Shown here piece after piece: positions 35,343 through 43,509 of a stretch of 64,000 nucleotides of DNA. Position 1 is the stretch's first letter; each line of letters opens with the position of its first letter. Where the stretch lies: contig CP126125.1 of the NCBI GenBank assembly GCA_030123525.1, positions 186,001 to 250,000 on the forward strand. The letters are read 5' to 3'. The position numbers and the translations under genes are program-made. The notes beneath the pieces are model-generated. The model saw only the letters and a program-made list of their open reading frames with translations. It was not told the origin of the DNA and ran no database searches. The stretch comes from ELB16-189 sp018266435. Lineage in GTDB: Bacteria; Bacteroidota; Bacteroidia; Cytophagales; Cyclobacteriaceae.

Positions 35343-35362
35343 AAAATATATTCTTAATTTTG
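35331..35362 (+). promoter_or_regulatory. Promoter of the Rrf2/NsrR-like gene
   Basis: TTG (35331-35333), 21 nt, then TAATTTTG (35355-35362), matching the Bacteroidota pattern. The -33 part lies inside the palindrome. Transcription would begin near 35368 and translation at GTG 35382. Confidence 0.7.
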
Positions 35363-35381
35363 GCCCATCAAACTAAACAAA

Positions 35382-35816
35382 GTGTTTTCTAAAGCATGTG
35401 AACATGGCATCAAGGCGATCATCTATATTGCCAGCCAATCGCTCGAAGGGCGAAGGGTAAACATTGGCGATGTAGCCGAGCATTCAGGATCGCCCGAAGC
35501 ATTTACAGCCAAAGTATTGGGAGCACTGACCAAGCATAACATTGTCAATTCCTACACCGGGCCTTATGGCGGTTTTGACATTGACATGAAACAGATAAAG
35601 CAAACGCGGATGAGCGACATTGTTCAGGCGATAGATGGTGACTCAATATACAATGGATGTGGCCTGGGGCTGAGCGAATGTAACAACGCACGGCCTTGCC
35701 CCATGCACGAAAAATTTATAAAAGTGAGAGAGGAAATAAAGGAGATGCTTACCTCCACCACCATACACGATCTGGCACTTAAATTTAAGTCCGGTAAAAC
35801 AGTCTTAACACGATAA
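35382..35816 (+). CDS. Rrf2-family [Fe-S] transcriptional regulator, NsrR-like
   Basis: A 144-residue repressor with an N-terminal winged helix (FSKACEHGIKAIIYIASQS, VNIGDVAEHSGSPEAFTAKVLGALTKHNIVNSYTGPYGGF) and three cysteines, Cys93, Cys100 and Cys106, in GCGLGLSECNNARPCPMHEKF. This is the cluster-binding loop of NsrR/IscR/RsrR-type sensors; NsrR loses DNA binding when NO attacks its Fe-S cluster. The gene starts at GTG; no nearer ATG precedes the DNA-binding helix. The following genes (truncated globin, RIC, hemerythrin, NorCB-like) are typical NO-response functions, which supports the NsrR assignment over IscR. Confidence 0.85.
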   Translation: MFSKACEHGIKAIIYIASQSLEGRRVNIGDVAEHSGSPEAFTAKVLGALTKHNIVNSYTGPYGGFDIDMKQIKQTRMSDIVQAIDGDSIYNGCGLGLSECNNARPCPMHEKFIKVREEIKEMLTSTTIHDLALKFKSGKTVLTR

Positions 35817-35930
35817 AAAATCAGGCAGTGAAGACAAATACTTTTTGTAGTTAAATCTGAAACCTAACCTCGTGCAGATGATTTTTAAATTAACCCATAT
35901 TGAAATTTCTAACTAACCTAATTTCTTCTT

Positions 35931-36329
35931 TTGAAAACACAACTTAGAGACATCGAAAACCTAGAGGATATAAAATCGCTGGTGGATAGCTTTTACGGCA
36001 AAGTACGCAAAGACGAAAAGCTAAAAGATATTTTTAATGCTGTCATTCAGAACCGGTGGCCTGAGCACTTGGAAAAAATGTATCGCTTCTGGCAAACTGT
36101 TTTATTAGACGAACACACCTACCAGGGCAGCCCGTTTATACCCCACGCTCAACTTCCCGTTGATGAGGAACACTTCAACCAATGGCTGAAACTTTTTTTT
36201 GAAACAGTGGATGAAAAATTTACAGGAGCAAAAGCCGAGCGTGCCAAATGGCAGGGCGACCGGATGGCCGAAATGTTTCATTATAAAATACAGTATTATA
36301 GAAATCATGCAATGGCGCCAATACTATAA
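35931..36329 (+). CDS. Group 3 truncated hemoglobin
   Basis: A 132-residue 2-over-2 globin. The proximal heme His is His81 in PVDEEHFNQWLKLFFETVDE; WPEHLEKMYRFWQTVLL (residues 43-59) is the trHb3 signature. Such globins bind O2 and NO and are proposed to turn NO into nitrate or assist peroxide defence. It begins at TTG, since the first residues LRDIENLEDIKSLVDSFYGKV already align with the family's start. Between the regulator and this gene, GACAAAT and TTTGTAGT (35833-35851) resemble the two operator halves but with altered spacing. Confidence 0.86.
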   Translation: MKTQLRDIENLEDIKSLVDSFYGKVRKDEKLKDIFNAVIQNRWPEHLEKMYRFWQTVLLDEHTYQGSPFIPHAQLPVDEEHFNQWLKLFFETVDEKFTGAKAERAKWQGDRMAEMFHYKIQYYRNHAMAPIL

Positions 36330-36375
36330 AAAAGATAAATTCATAGCTCAATCAAACCCCAAAATCAGTTAATTC

Positions 36376-37287
36376 ATGAATACACAAAAAATCATCAGTG
36401 ACATTGAGCAGAAGTATCAGCACCTGGGCGAAAATCCAGAAACCTACCTCAAAGGTTTATTGCAGGCCAAACCCATTAATTATTGGGACTACATTCAGGT
36501 AGATACATTACTGTCGCTGCAAAAAACCCGCACAGACTTTAAAGATGAGGCCATCTTCGTTATGTATCATCAGGTAACTGAGTTGGTACTCAAAATGATG
36601 GTGCATGAATTACAACAGTTAGTCTTTGACAACCTGAGCGAAGAAAAATGGATCGATAAACTCAACCGGCTGAACCGCTACACCCACATGCTCATCACCT
36701 CATTTGACGTGATGAAATACGGCATGAACTATGACGATTATAATACATTCAGAAGTACACTCGCACCGGCCAGTGGCTTTCAGTCAGCCCAGTTCAGGTA
36801 CCTGGAAATTTATTGTACCCGCTTGGAAAACCTGATCAATGAAGAAGGAAAAAAGCGGCTTCCAAAAAATCCTTCCACATCAGATTTATTTGAACACATC
36901 TATTGGAAAGATGCGGGCACTAACCGACAGACCGGCAAAAAATCCATTACACTAAGCCAGTTTGAAGAAAAATATTTAGACAGCTTTATAGCATTGGCTA
37001 ACAAAGTAAAAGGCTATACACTGGAAGAAAAAGCGAAGAAATTTATAAACCCATCGCAAGAAATTGTTGCAAAGATGAAAGAGTTCGACTGGCTTTACAA
37101 TGTAAAGTGGCCTTTAGTTCATTTAGAAACCGCCCAACATTACTTAGACAGCAAAGGCGAAAACAAGGCCGCCACCGGAGGCAGCGAATGGAAAAAATAT
37201 TTACACCCTAAGTTTCAGCAACGCAAATTTTTTCCGGGATTGTGGTCGGATGAAGAGTTGGTGCAATGGGGCAATGAAAAGAAATAA
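36376..37287 (+). CDS. Tryptophan 2,3-dioxygenase family heme protein
   Basis: A 303-residue helical heme protein. The distal His65 lies in AIFVMYHQVTELVLKMMVHELQQL and the proximal His249 in WPLVHLETAQHYL, followed by the ATGGSEW substrate-carboxylate loop. SGFQSAQFRYLEIYC corresponds to the TDO core segment SGFQS. Classical TDO opens the tryptophan indole ring with O2 to give N-formylkynurenine. No other kynurenine-pathway genes are adjacent; it lies 46 bp after the truncated globin inside the NO-response island, so its true substrate and role deserve testing. Confidence 0.85.
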   Translation: MNTQKIISDIEQKYQHLGENPETYLKGLLQAKPINYWDYIQVDTLLSLQKTRTDFKDEAIFVMYHQVTELVLKMMVHELQQLVFDNLSEEKWIDKLNRLNRYTHMLITSFDVMKYGMNYDDYNTFRSTLAPASGFQSAQFRYLEIYCTRLENLINEEGKKRLPKNPSTSDLFEHIYWKDAGTNRQTGKKSITLSQFEEKYLDSFIALANKVKGYTLEEKAKKFINPSQEIVAKMKEFDWLYNVKWPLVHLETAQHYLDSKGENKAATGGSEWKKYLHPKFQQRKFFPGLWSDEELVQWGNEKK

Positions 37288-37302
37288 AAATTGATTGGAT
37301 TT

Positions 37303-38073
37303 ATGGACACTCAGGATTTTTCAAAAGCACAAGGACACTGGATCCTTGCCAAAATGGGCAAAAAAGTATTACGACCTGGGGGCAAAGAATTGACACAGAA
37401 ATTAATTTTAGCACTTAATATTTCTACCCAAGACAACATCGCAGAGTTTGCACCCGGGCTGGGCTTTACAGCAAACCTGGCATTAGCTAAACAACCCCGG
37501 TCTTATGTAGGCATCGATGCCGATGAAGAAGCCATAGGCCTATTGAAAACAAAAATTAAAGGGAAACATATTCAATTTGTATTTGGCAATGCGGCCCACG
37601 CTCCGTTAGAAAATAATTCCAAAGACAAAGTATATGGCGAAGCCATGCTAACCATGCAGGCCGATCACCGCAAATCAGAAATTATAAAAGAAGCACACCG
37701 CGTATTAAAAAAAGGAGGGCTGTACGGTATTCACGAGCTGGGGCTGACTGGTGTAGATGAAAACTTAAAAAACGAAATTCAAAAAGACTTAGCCCAAACC
37801 ATCAAGGTCAATGCCCGACCTCTGACTCAGGATGAATGGAAAGCATTATTGGAAAAAGAAGGGTTTACCGTTAAAAATATATTTTCTAATGAAATGCTGT
37901 TGCTGGAACCCCAACGTGTTGTGGCTGACGAAGGATTTCTCCGGTCATTAAAAATCAGTTTTAATATTTTGGTCAACTCCAAAGCACGAAAACGTATTCT
38001 TGAAATGAGAAAAATTTTTCGCAAACATCAGCAGCACATGAATGCAGTAGCCATCATCGCAGAAAAAAATTAA
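37303..38073 (+). CDS. SAM-dependent class I methyltransferase
   Basis: A 256-residue Rossmann-fold methyltransferase. Motif I is NIAEFAPGLGFTANLAL, motif II VGIDADEEAI and motif III KDKVYGEAMLTMQADHRKSEIIKEAHRVLKKGGLYGIHELGL. Substrate unknown. ATG 37303 is chosen over a TTG four codons earlier. It follows the TDO gene by 15 bp and precedes ric by 20 bp, so all three are probably on one transcript. Confidence 0.8.
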   Translation: MDTQDFSKAQGHWILAKMGKKVLRPGGKELTQKLILALNISTQDNIAEFAPGLGFTANLALAKQPRSYVGIDADEEAIGLLKTKIKGKHIQFVFGNAAHAPLENNSKDKVYGEAMLTMQADHRKSEIIKEAHRVLKKGGLYGIHELGLTGVDENLKNEIQKDLAQTIKVNARPLTQDEWKALLEKEGFTVKNIFSNEMLLLEPQRVVADEGFLRSLKISFNILVNSKARKRILEMRKIFRKHQQHMNAVAIIAEKN

Positions 38074-38093
38074 AAACCATTAAATAAAATCGT

Positions 38094-38819
38094 ATGAACA
38101 TTACAAAAAAAACCACCGTGGGCGAATTGGTAGCGCAGGACTACCGTACCGCATCAGTTTTTAAAAAAAACAAAATTGATTTCTGTTGCAACGGAGGACG
38201 CAGCATAGAAGAAGCCTGTGAAAAAAAACAACTTGAAAGCAACCACCTGATCGAGCAACTGAAGCAAGTCACAGCCGAAAAAAAAGATTCTTCTGTTGAT
38301 TATAACTCCTGGCCACTCGACCTGCTGGCCGATTATATCGAAAAAAAGCACCACCGCTATGTAGAGGCCAAAACACTTGAAATCATGCCATTTTTAGATA
38401 AAGTTATGCGCGTGCATGGTGGCCGCCATCCCGAACTATTGGAAGTCGGCAAGCTGTTTAAAGAATCGGCAGGCGAACTGGCCATGCACATGAAAAAGGA
38501 AGAGTTTATACTCTTTCCCTACATCCGTAAAATGGTACAAGCGCAGCAGACAGGCACGGCTGTGCATGCTCCGTTTGGATCGGTGCAGAATCCTATCCAA
38601 ACCATGATGCACGAACACGACAGCGAAGGCGAACGCTTCGGCAAAATTGCTTCGCTAACAGATAACTACACCCCACCGGCAGATGCTTGCAATACCTACC
38701 GGCTAACTTTTTCATTACTGAAAGAATTTGAAGAAGACTTGAACCTGCACATTCACTTAGAAAACAACATTTTATTTCCTAAGTCCATTGCGCTGGAAGA
38801 ATCATTTGCTGCCGTTTAA
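38094..38819 (+). CDS. ric: Iron-sulfur cluster repair di-iron protein (RIC/ScdA/YtfE)
   Basis: A 241-residue protein that repairs Fe-S clusters damaged by NO or peroxide and can reduce NO at a di-iron site. The N-terminal ScdA_N domain has TVGELVAQDYRTASVFKKNKIDFCCNGGRSIEEAC with Cys31-Cys32. The hemerythrin-like four-helix part supplies ligands near His86/His87, His112, His132 with Glu136 (AMHMKKEEFILFPYI), His173/His175 (MMHEHDSEG) and His219/Glu223 (LNLHIHLENNILFPK). Full length for the family. Its presence after an NsrR-like regulator is a standard NO-response context. Confidence 0.93.
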   Translation: MNITKKTTVGELVAQDYRTASVFKKNKIDFCCNGGRSIEEACEKKQLESNHLIEQLKQVTAEKKDSSVDYNSWPLDLLADYIEKKHHRYVEAKTLEIMPFLDKVMRVHGGRHPELLEVGKLFKESAGELAMHMKKEEFILFPYIRKMVQAQQTGTAVHAPFGSVQNPIQTMMHEHDSEGERFGKIASLTDNYTPPADACNTYRLTFSLLKEFEEDLNLHIHLENNILFPKSIALEESFAAV

Positions 38820-38978
38820 CCTATGCGCCCGATAACTGAAAATAATGAAATAAAAAAAGATTTTTTTACCTTAAAATCAGCAATGAATTTACTTTCAGAC
38901 TCAAAAAAACTCTTACAAAAAAAAAACAGAATCACCATTTTCAATAACTATTCAATAACTATTTAAACAATCAACAAA

Positions 38979-39497
38979 ATGAAAAAAACAATTTTAGCAA
39001 TTGCCTCGGCCGTATTTCTTTTTACAGCCTGTGGAAAAAAAACAACCCCTGAAAACACTCAATCTGAAATTGCCGCTCCCGCGACAGAAGCTACTACTCC
39101 CGCAACAAGCGAATCAAGTAAGAATGTTTTGGTCACGCTTAATGCAGGAGATGATATGAAGTATGATCTGTCAGAAATAAAAGTGAAAGAAGGCCAAACC
39201 GTAAAGCTTACCCTTAAGCATATTGGCAAATTGCCGGTTACGGCAATGGGGCACAATTTTGTGTTGTTAGCAGCCGGAGTTGACGTGCCCAAATTTGCTA
39301 CCGAAGCTGTTAACGCCAAAGACAACGGATACATACCTAAGGGCATGGAAAAAGATATCATTGCCCATACCAAAACCATTGGTGGTGGCGAAACAACAGA
39401 AATTGAATTTCCTGCACCGGCAAAGGGCACGTATGATTTTATCTGCTCCTTTCCGGGCCATTATGTAATGATGAAAGGCAAATTTATTGTTGAGTAA
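38979..39497 (+). CDS. Azurin-like blue copper lipoprotein
   Basis: A 172-residue periplasm-facing electron carrier. Signal peptide with lipobox FTAC (Cys18), then a Thr/Ala/Glu-rich linker to residue 48. The cupredoxin fold follows; type 1 copper ligands are His92 (AMGHNFVL), Cys156, His161 and Met165 (FICSFPGHYVMMKG). Azurins donate electrons to nitrite reductase, NO reductase or cytochrome oxidase; here the NorCB-like pair 3.6 kb away is a plausible acceptor. A tandem 11-bp repeat (TTCAATAACTA, 38940-38961) lies just upstream and a strong hairpin follows. Confidence 0.92.
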   Translation: MKKTILAIASAVFLFTACGKKTTPENTQSEIAAPATEATTPATSESSKNVLVTLNAGDDMKYDLSEIKVKEGQTVKLTLKHIGKLPVTAMGHNFVLLAAGVDVPKFATEAVNAKDNGYIPKGMEKDIIAHTKTIGGGETTEIEFPAPAKGTYDFICSFPGHYVMMKGKFIVE

Positions 39498-39511
39498 GGT
39501 GGGTTTATTCT

Positions 39512-39541
39512 ACAGCAGGGCAACAAGGCTTGCCCTGCTGT
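39512..39541 (+). terminator. Terminator hairpin after azurin
   Basis: ACAGCAGGGCAA-CAAGGC-TTGCCCTGCTGT is a perfect 12-bp stem 14 bp after the azurin stop. No long T tract follows, but the stem is very strong. Confidence 0.6.
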
Positions 39542-39606
39542 TCTACCTCTGGCAAACAAAATAGTATAAACAGGCTGTATCATCATTCTATCAAACAACA
39601 GCGTAT

Positions 39607-39627
39607 TATCTTTGTATCAATTGATAC
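39607..39627 (+). promoter_or_regulatory. Promoter -7 element fused to a 14-bp palindrome
   Basis: TATCTTTG (39607-39614) fits TAnnTTTG, and its last G begins the perfect palindrome GTATCAATTGATAC (39614-39627), which lies over the expected transcription start and ends two bases before the ATG at 39630. A repressor bound there would block both initiation and ribosome access. Confidence 0.55.
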
Positions 39628-39629
39628 CT

Positions 39630-39974
39630 ATGAAAATTAAACGCATCTATGAGAACCCTGAAAAAACAGACGGCTACCGGGTACTGGTCGATCGCCTGTG
39701 GCCGCGCGGAATTAGCAAAGAAGATGCCGCTATCAAGGAATGGAACAAAGCCGTGGCCCCTTCCACCGAGTTGCGCAAATGGTTCGCTCATGAGCCTGCC
39801 CGGTTTACAGAATTTAAAAAATTGTACAGGCAGGAATTAAAAAATCAAACCGGTGAATTAAAGCGATTGAAGGCTATAGCTGACCAACAAAACCTGACCT
39901 TGCTGTATTCAGCCAAAGACCCGCTCTGCAATCAGGCAGTTGTATTACTGGACATTTTGAAAAAAATAAAATAA
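39630..39974 (+). CDS. DUF488 protein, YeaO-like
   Basis: A 114-residue protein beginning MKIKRIYENPEKTDGYRVLVDRLWPRGISKEDA, the YeaO branch signature, with WFAHEPARFTEFKKLYRQEL and LLYSAKDPLCNQAVVL. Function is not established. ATG 39630 is chosen because the in-frame TTG 18 bp earlier lies in the promoter. The leader is only about ten bases. Four bases separate it from the hemerythrin gene, so the two are one unit. Confidence 0.87.
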   Translation: MKIKRIYENPEKTDGYRVLVDRLWPRGISKEDAAIKEWNKAVAPSTELRKWFAHEPARFTEFKKLYRQELKNQTGELKRLKAIADQQNLTLLYSAKDPLCNQAVVLLDILKKIK

Positions 39975-39978
39975 AGCG

Positions 39979-40440
39979 ATGAGCACAGTTCCCATCAAAC
40001 GCCATCCATCACTAAAACCTCTCAGCCGCCAGCATCATCACAGTTTGTTGTTGTGCTGGAAGATCAGGGAAGGGCTGAACCGAAACATTGAGCTAACCCG
40101 TATAAAAAATTATACCGATTGGTTTTGGGATACTCATTTGAACCAGCACTTTACTCTTGAAGAGCAAGCGGCTTTTTCAATTCTATCACCGGAAGATGCA
40201 GATTTGGTTAGGGCACGCACCGATCGTAAACGGTTAAGGTCTCTGTTTGAAGATAATCAAAACATCGCCTCTTCCCTGCGCTTACTAGAAAAAGAATTAG
40301 AGGCTCACATCCGCTTTGAAGAGCGGGTGCTGTTCAACAAGATACAAGATACCGCCACTCCCGAACAATTAAAAAACTTAAATACAATTCACATTCCTGA
40401 TTTTCAGGATATCTGGAAGGATAAATTTTGGGAAGAATAA
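39979..40440 (+). CDS. Hemerythrin-domain protein
   Basis: A 153-residue helical protein with a His-rich start, KPLSRQHHHSLLLCWKI, and candidate di-iron ligands His52/His56 (FWDTHLNQHFTLEEQAAF) with Glu60, and His111/Glu115 (LEAHIRFEERVLF). This arrangement matches the hemerythrin HHE fold. In this context it probably handles NO, O2 or iron. It has no signal peptide. Co-transcribed with the DUF488 gene; ends 26 bp before the convergent ABC permease. Confidence 0.82.
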   Translation: MSTVPIKRHPSLKPLSRQHHHSLLLCWKIREGLNRNIELTRIKNYTDWFWDTHLNQHFTLEEQAAFSILSPEDADLVRARTDRKRLRSLFEDNQNIASSLRLLEKELEAHIRFEERVLFNKIQDTATPEQLKNLNTIHIPDFQDIWKDKFWEE

Positions 40441-40466
40441 GTAGTGAAGCACCCTGCATTGCGGCC

Positions 40467-41735
40467 TCAGGCAATCCGCAAAATATTTTTCTTAAACATC
40501 TTTAAGGCCACAAGATTTAAGGTGCTTCCAATAACAAACAACACTAACAGCCGTGATAAAAAAGTAGTATCGGTTAGCGCAAGCTTCCGCCAAAAGATAT
40601 CATAAAAGCCTTGTATGCCCCAATAGTTTACAGACAACACTGAAATTTTTTGCATAAATCCGGGCATTAGAAAAACAGGAATCATGCTACCCCCTATACA
40701 ACTCATGATCAAGACAATGAGCGTTGAAAATCCTTGTACCTGCTGTCGTGATTTGGCAAACGATGCCAGAAATACTCCAAAGCTAGAGCACGCATACGCA
40801 GTAAATACAATCATCAATACCAGTGAAGGTATATGTGAAATTAAATCCAGGCCAAAAAACAGTTGTACATAAATAAACATTATGGTGAGCTGCATAATAG
40901 ATATAATATTTGCCATCATCATTTTGCCGAATAAAATACTGTTCGGATTCATTGGTGAATACAGCAACTTCTTCAAAGTGCCTTCTTGTTTTTCGTCTAA
41001 TAAACTGGCACCCATTCCTGCTACTGAAAACAACAGCATCATAATGGCCGTGCCGGCTACGGCCTGAATCAACCCCGGTGAATTTTCTTCGTTAGCCTGC
41101 ACCAGTTTGGTCATTTTAATTTCAGAGCCCAAACTTATTTTTTCTACATTTTTATGAGGGTTTTGGTCCACTCCTTTTTCTACTGATTTAAAGAGAGTAT
41201 CAAATTGTGTGCGTACTTGATTTTTTAATTGATCATTGTCTTTGCCAATCATCTTATCAAACTGCTTATTCAACATTCGTTGTGCATTTTTTCCGTCTTG
41301 GTAAGGAACCATTGCCAATGTTGTAAACAATGCTTTTTGCAGCATGCCCACTTGTATTTCCTGTGCTTCGTCATATTGCAACTCAACGGGCATCGGGCTG
41401 CCATTTGTCAATGAATCGGCAAATCCTTTATGGAAAATCAGTACGCAATCTTTATTGCCTTTTTTTACATCTTCTTGTGCGGGCGCCAGTTGAACTATTA
41501 CAACATGCACTGTTTTATCGCTATCAAGCGCTGCAATTGCAGCTCTTGATGCTGTTGTACTGTCAAGGTCACAAACGGGAAGGTTATATTCAGTTACTTC
41601 ATTTTTTCCTTTGCCGGCACCACCAAATGCGAAAGCAAAAAGAGTAATCAACGTGATTGGAAGAAGGAAAGTCAGCATCATTGACCTCCGGTCTTTTATA
41701 AACAGTCTTAAATCTTTCAGTGCAAATTTGATCAT
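40467..41735 (-). CDS. ABC-2 type transporter permease
   Basis: A 422-residue inner-membrane protein: one N-terminal helix (MMLTFLLPITLITLFAFAFGG), a periplasmic domain of about 200 residues and five more helices near the C-terminus (IMMLLFSVAGMGASLLDEKQEGTLKKLLYSPM, IMQLTIMFIYVQLFFG, LVLMIVFTAYACSSFGVFLASF, GFSTLIVLIMSCIGGSMIPVF, LLVLFVIGSTLNLVALKMF). E-x-G-TLKKLLYSPM is the ABC-2 coupling region. An exporter, cargo unknown. Paired with the ATPase two bases upstream. Confidence 0.88.
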   Translation of the reverse strand: MIKFALKDLRLFIKDRRSMMLTFLLPITLITLFAFAFGGAGKGKNEVTEYNLPVCDLDSTTASRAAIAALDSDKTVHVVIVQLAPAQEDVKKGNKDCVLIFHKGFADSLTNGSPMPVELQYDEAQEIQVGMLQKALFTTLAMVPYQDGKNAQRMLNKQFDKMIGKDNDQLKNQVRTQFDTLFKSVEKGVDQNPHKNVEKISLGSEIKMTKLVQANEENSPGLIQAVAGTAIMMLLFSVAGMGASLLDEKQEGTLKKLLYSPMNPNSILFGKMMMANIISIMQLTIMFIYVQLFFGLDLISHIPSLVLMIVFTAYACSSFGVFLASFAKSRQQVQGFSTLIVLIMSCIGGSMIPVFLMPGFMQKISVLSVNYWGIQGFYDIFWRKLALTDTTFLSRLLVLFVIGSTLNLVALKMFKKNILRIA

Positions 41736-41737
41736 GT

Positions 41738-42661
41738 TTAATCGCGAAGTTGTTTGCCGGTTAAATTTAAAAAGATGGTCTCAAGGTTTATTTTTTGTAT
41801 CTCAATGTGTGCTACATCTAGCCCTGCTTCATTGCAGTTTAAAATGATTTTAGATAAATCATTTTTTGAATTGGGCGAGAAGAAGTGAACAACCTGATCC
41901 ATACGCTTTACATCGTGCCACGCAGTTTTTATTTTTTCAAAAAGCTCATCGGTAAGATTTGTAAACCCGATGACAATGGTTTCTTTTATCATGCTTGATT
42001 TTCGCAATTCGTCTAATGTGCCTTGTGCAATGATTTGGCCATTATCGATAATACCAATGCGATCGCAAAACCGCTCAGCTTCTTCCATGTAGTGCGTGGT
42101 GTAAACAATGGTCATTCCATTACGATGTAGTTTTTCTACTACCTCAAAAATAAGGTTGCGGCTTTGCGGATCAATACCCACAGTTGGTTCATCCATAAAT
42201 AAAACCCTGGGTTGATGCAACAGTGCTGAAGCAATATTGATTCTGCGCTTCATGCCTCCTGAATAGGTTTTTACTTTATCATTTCTGCGGTCATACAATC
42301 CAAACATCGGCAGTATTTCGTCAATTCGCTTTTGTAATTCAGCTTTACCCACTCCATATAAACTACCCCAGAAAAGTAAATTATCGTAAGCAGACATTTC
42401 ATTATACAAGGCAATCTCTTGTGGCACTACACCGATTGTTTTTTTACACTCCACCGGGTTTTGTTTTAAGTCATAACCTGCAATGCTTACTTCACCTTCG
42501 GTGGGTTCAAGAATGGTGCTGAGAATAGAAATGGTTGTTGATTTGCCCGCGCCATTTGGGCCAAGCAAGCCATAAAACTCTCCCTCAGCGATAGAAAATG
42601 ATATGCCTTTGAGCGCTTCAACGGCATCGTATTTTTTTTTGAGATTGGAGACTCTAATCAT
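41738..42661 (-). CDS. ABC transporter ATP-binding protein
   Basis: A 307-residue ATPase: Walker A GPNGAGKST (34-42), Q-loop VVPQE (78-82), signature YSGGMKRRI (133-141), Walker B LFMDEPT (154-160) and H-loop YTTHYMEEAERFCDRIG. A C-terminal domain of about 90 residues fits the DrrA/NatA-type exporters. ATG 42661 (MIRVSNLKKKYDAVEALKG) is the family's usual start; upstream in-frame codons are not homologous. Drives the permease encoded directly after it. Confidence 0.9.
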   Translation of the reverse strand: MIRVSNLKKKYDAVEALKGISFSIAEGEFYGLLGPNGAGKSTTISILSTILEPTEGEVSIAGYDLKQNPVECKKTIGVVPQEIALYNEMSAYDNLLFWGSLYGVGKAELQKRIDEILPMFGLYDRRNDKVKTYSGGMKRRINIASALLHQPRVLFMDEPTVGIDPQSRNLIFEVVEKLHRNGMTIVYTTHYMEEAERFCDRIGIIDNGQIIAQGTLDELRKSSMIKETIVIGFTNLTDELFEKIKTAWHDVKRMDQVVHFFSPNSKNDLSKIILNCNEAGLDVAHIEIQKINLETIFLNLTGKQLRD

Positions 42662-43107
42662 ACACAATGATACTAAGTTTTTGTTGCCTGGCAATTGGAA
42701 TACCCAGTGCACCGTGTCCCACCCAGTAAGTTCTTACGTTAACGCATTGATGTTGTTCCCTCTCCACTGAAAGAGGGCGGTAAGCGAGTGGGGTGGGCTG
42801 TCGAGAAATGCGTGAGCGGTTGCCGGTAAATATTATAGGTCAAAACAATTTGAAATGCGCTCAGATTGAGCTTATCATGTACACTTCTATCAAGGTATGC
42901 AGCATTCGATTTACGGGCTGTTAACGTTGACTCAATCAACACAGTCAATCGAGCGATGAAATAGTATCACACCAGAACTATTTTTCCTGACTAAGCCAAA
43001 AAATAAGCCATTATTTTACTAAACTACATGACTATAATCATACCGCCTGATTGCTAATTACAGAAAATTTGTACCATCATTTTTTACTGAAGACTTAGCC
43101 AGCTATT
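42662..43107. other. Intergenic region between the ABC exporter and norC
   Basis: No convincing gene. It contains a repeat-like block (42757-42797) with CCCTCT/AGAGGG ends and a purine/pyrimidine-biased tail, a TTGACTCAATCAA dyad (42927-42939) and, near norC, TTACAGAAAATTTGTACCAT (43058-43077), which agrees with the 35317-35342 operator at 13 of 20 positions. Promoters for both divergent units must lie here. Confidence 0.5.
42757..42797. repeat. Interspersed-repeat-like block
   Basis: TCCCTCTCCACTGAAAGAGGG followed by CGGTAAGCGAGTGGGGTGGG. Short CCCTCTCC...GGAGAGGG-type blocks with a following GTGGGGTGGG are a common kind of dispersed intergenic repeat in Bacteroidota. Only one copy is in the window, so repetition is inferred from its style. 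Confidence 0.35.
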
Positions 43108-43509
43108 ATGACGGACAAGATTAAATCCACCATCTTATTCACGTTCATCTTCATGTTTTTGTGTTACTCCTTTTATTTATACAAAAAAAGCTATGATGGA
43201 ACGGCCACAGTTTCTGAAAGCCCGGCCGATAAGGGCAAGAGAATCTGGCAAGAAAAAAATTGTAATGCCTGCCACCAGGTGTATGGCTTGGGGGGTTACT
43301 TAGGCCCCGACCTCACCAATATTTACTCTTCCAGAGGCGAAGCACACATCAAAGCATTTTTGCAATCCGGCACCAACATTATGCCTGCCTTTGCCCTGAA
43401 TGATGATGAAGTAAGTCAGCTTCTGGCTTACTTAAAAAGCATGGACGCCACGGGTGTAGCTGCTCCTGATAAATTAAAAATTAACTACGATGGAACCATT
43501 GAACGGTAA
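43108..43509 (+). CDS. norC: Membrane-anchored cytochrome c, NorC-like
   Basis: A 133-residue protein with one N-terminal membrane helix (TILFTFIFMFLCYSFYLY) and a periplasmic c-type heme domain: CNACH at 52-56 and the axial Met92 in NIMPAF. KNCNACHQVYGLGGYLGPDLTNIYS closely follows NorC, the electron-entry subunit of cytochrome c NO reductase. It overlaps the next gene by 20 bp, so the pair is translationally coupled. Confidence 0.87.
   Translation: MTDKIKSTILFTFIFMFLCYSFYLYKKSYDGTATVSESPADKGKRIWQEKNCNACHQVYGLGGYLGPDLTNIYSSRGEAHIKAFLQSGTNIMPAFALNDDEVSQLLAYLKSMDATGVAAPDKLKINYDGTIER

Noticed and set aside
42927..42939. TTGACTCAATCAA upstream of norC as an FNR/DNR site
   Set aside because: The arms are TTGA-N5-TCAA, one base short of the TTGAT-N4-ATCAA spacing, and it lies about 170 bp from the gene.
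42739..42948. Minus-strand 69-codon frame between the ABC operon and norC
   Set aside because: It runs through the repeat-like block (translated PTRLPPSFSGEG), a typical artefact of such repeats, with no domain.
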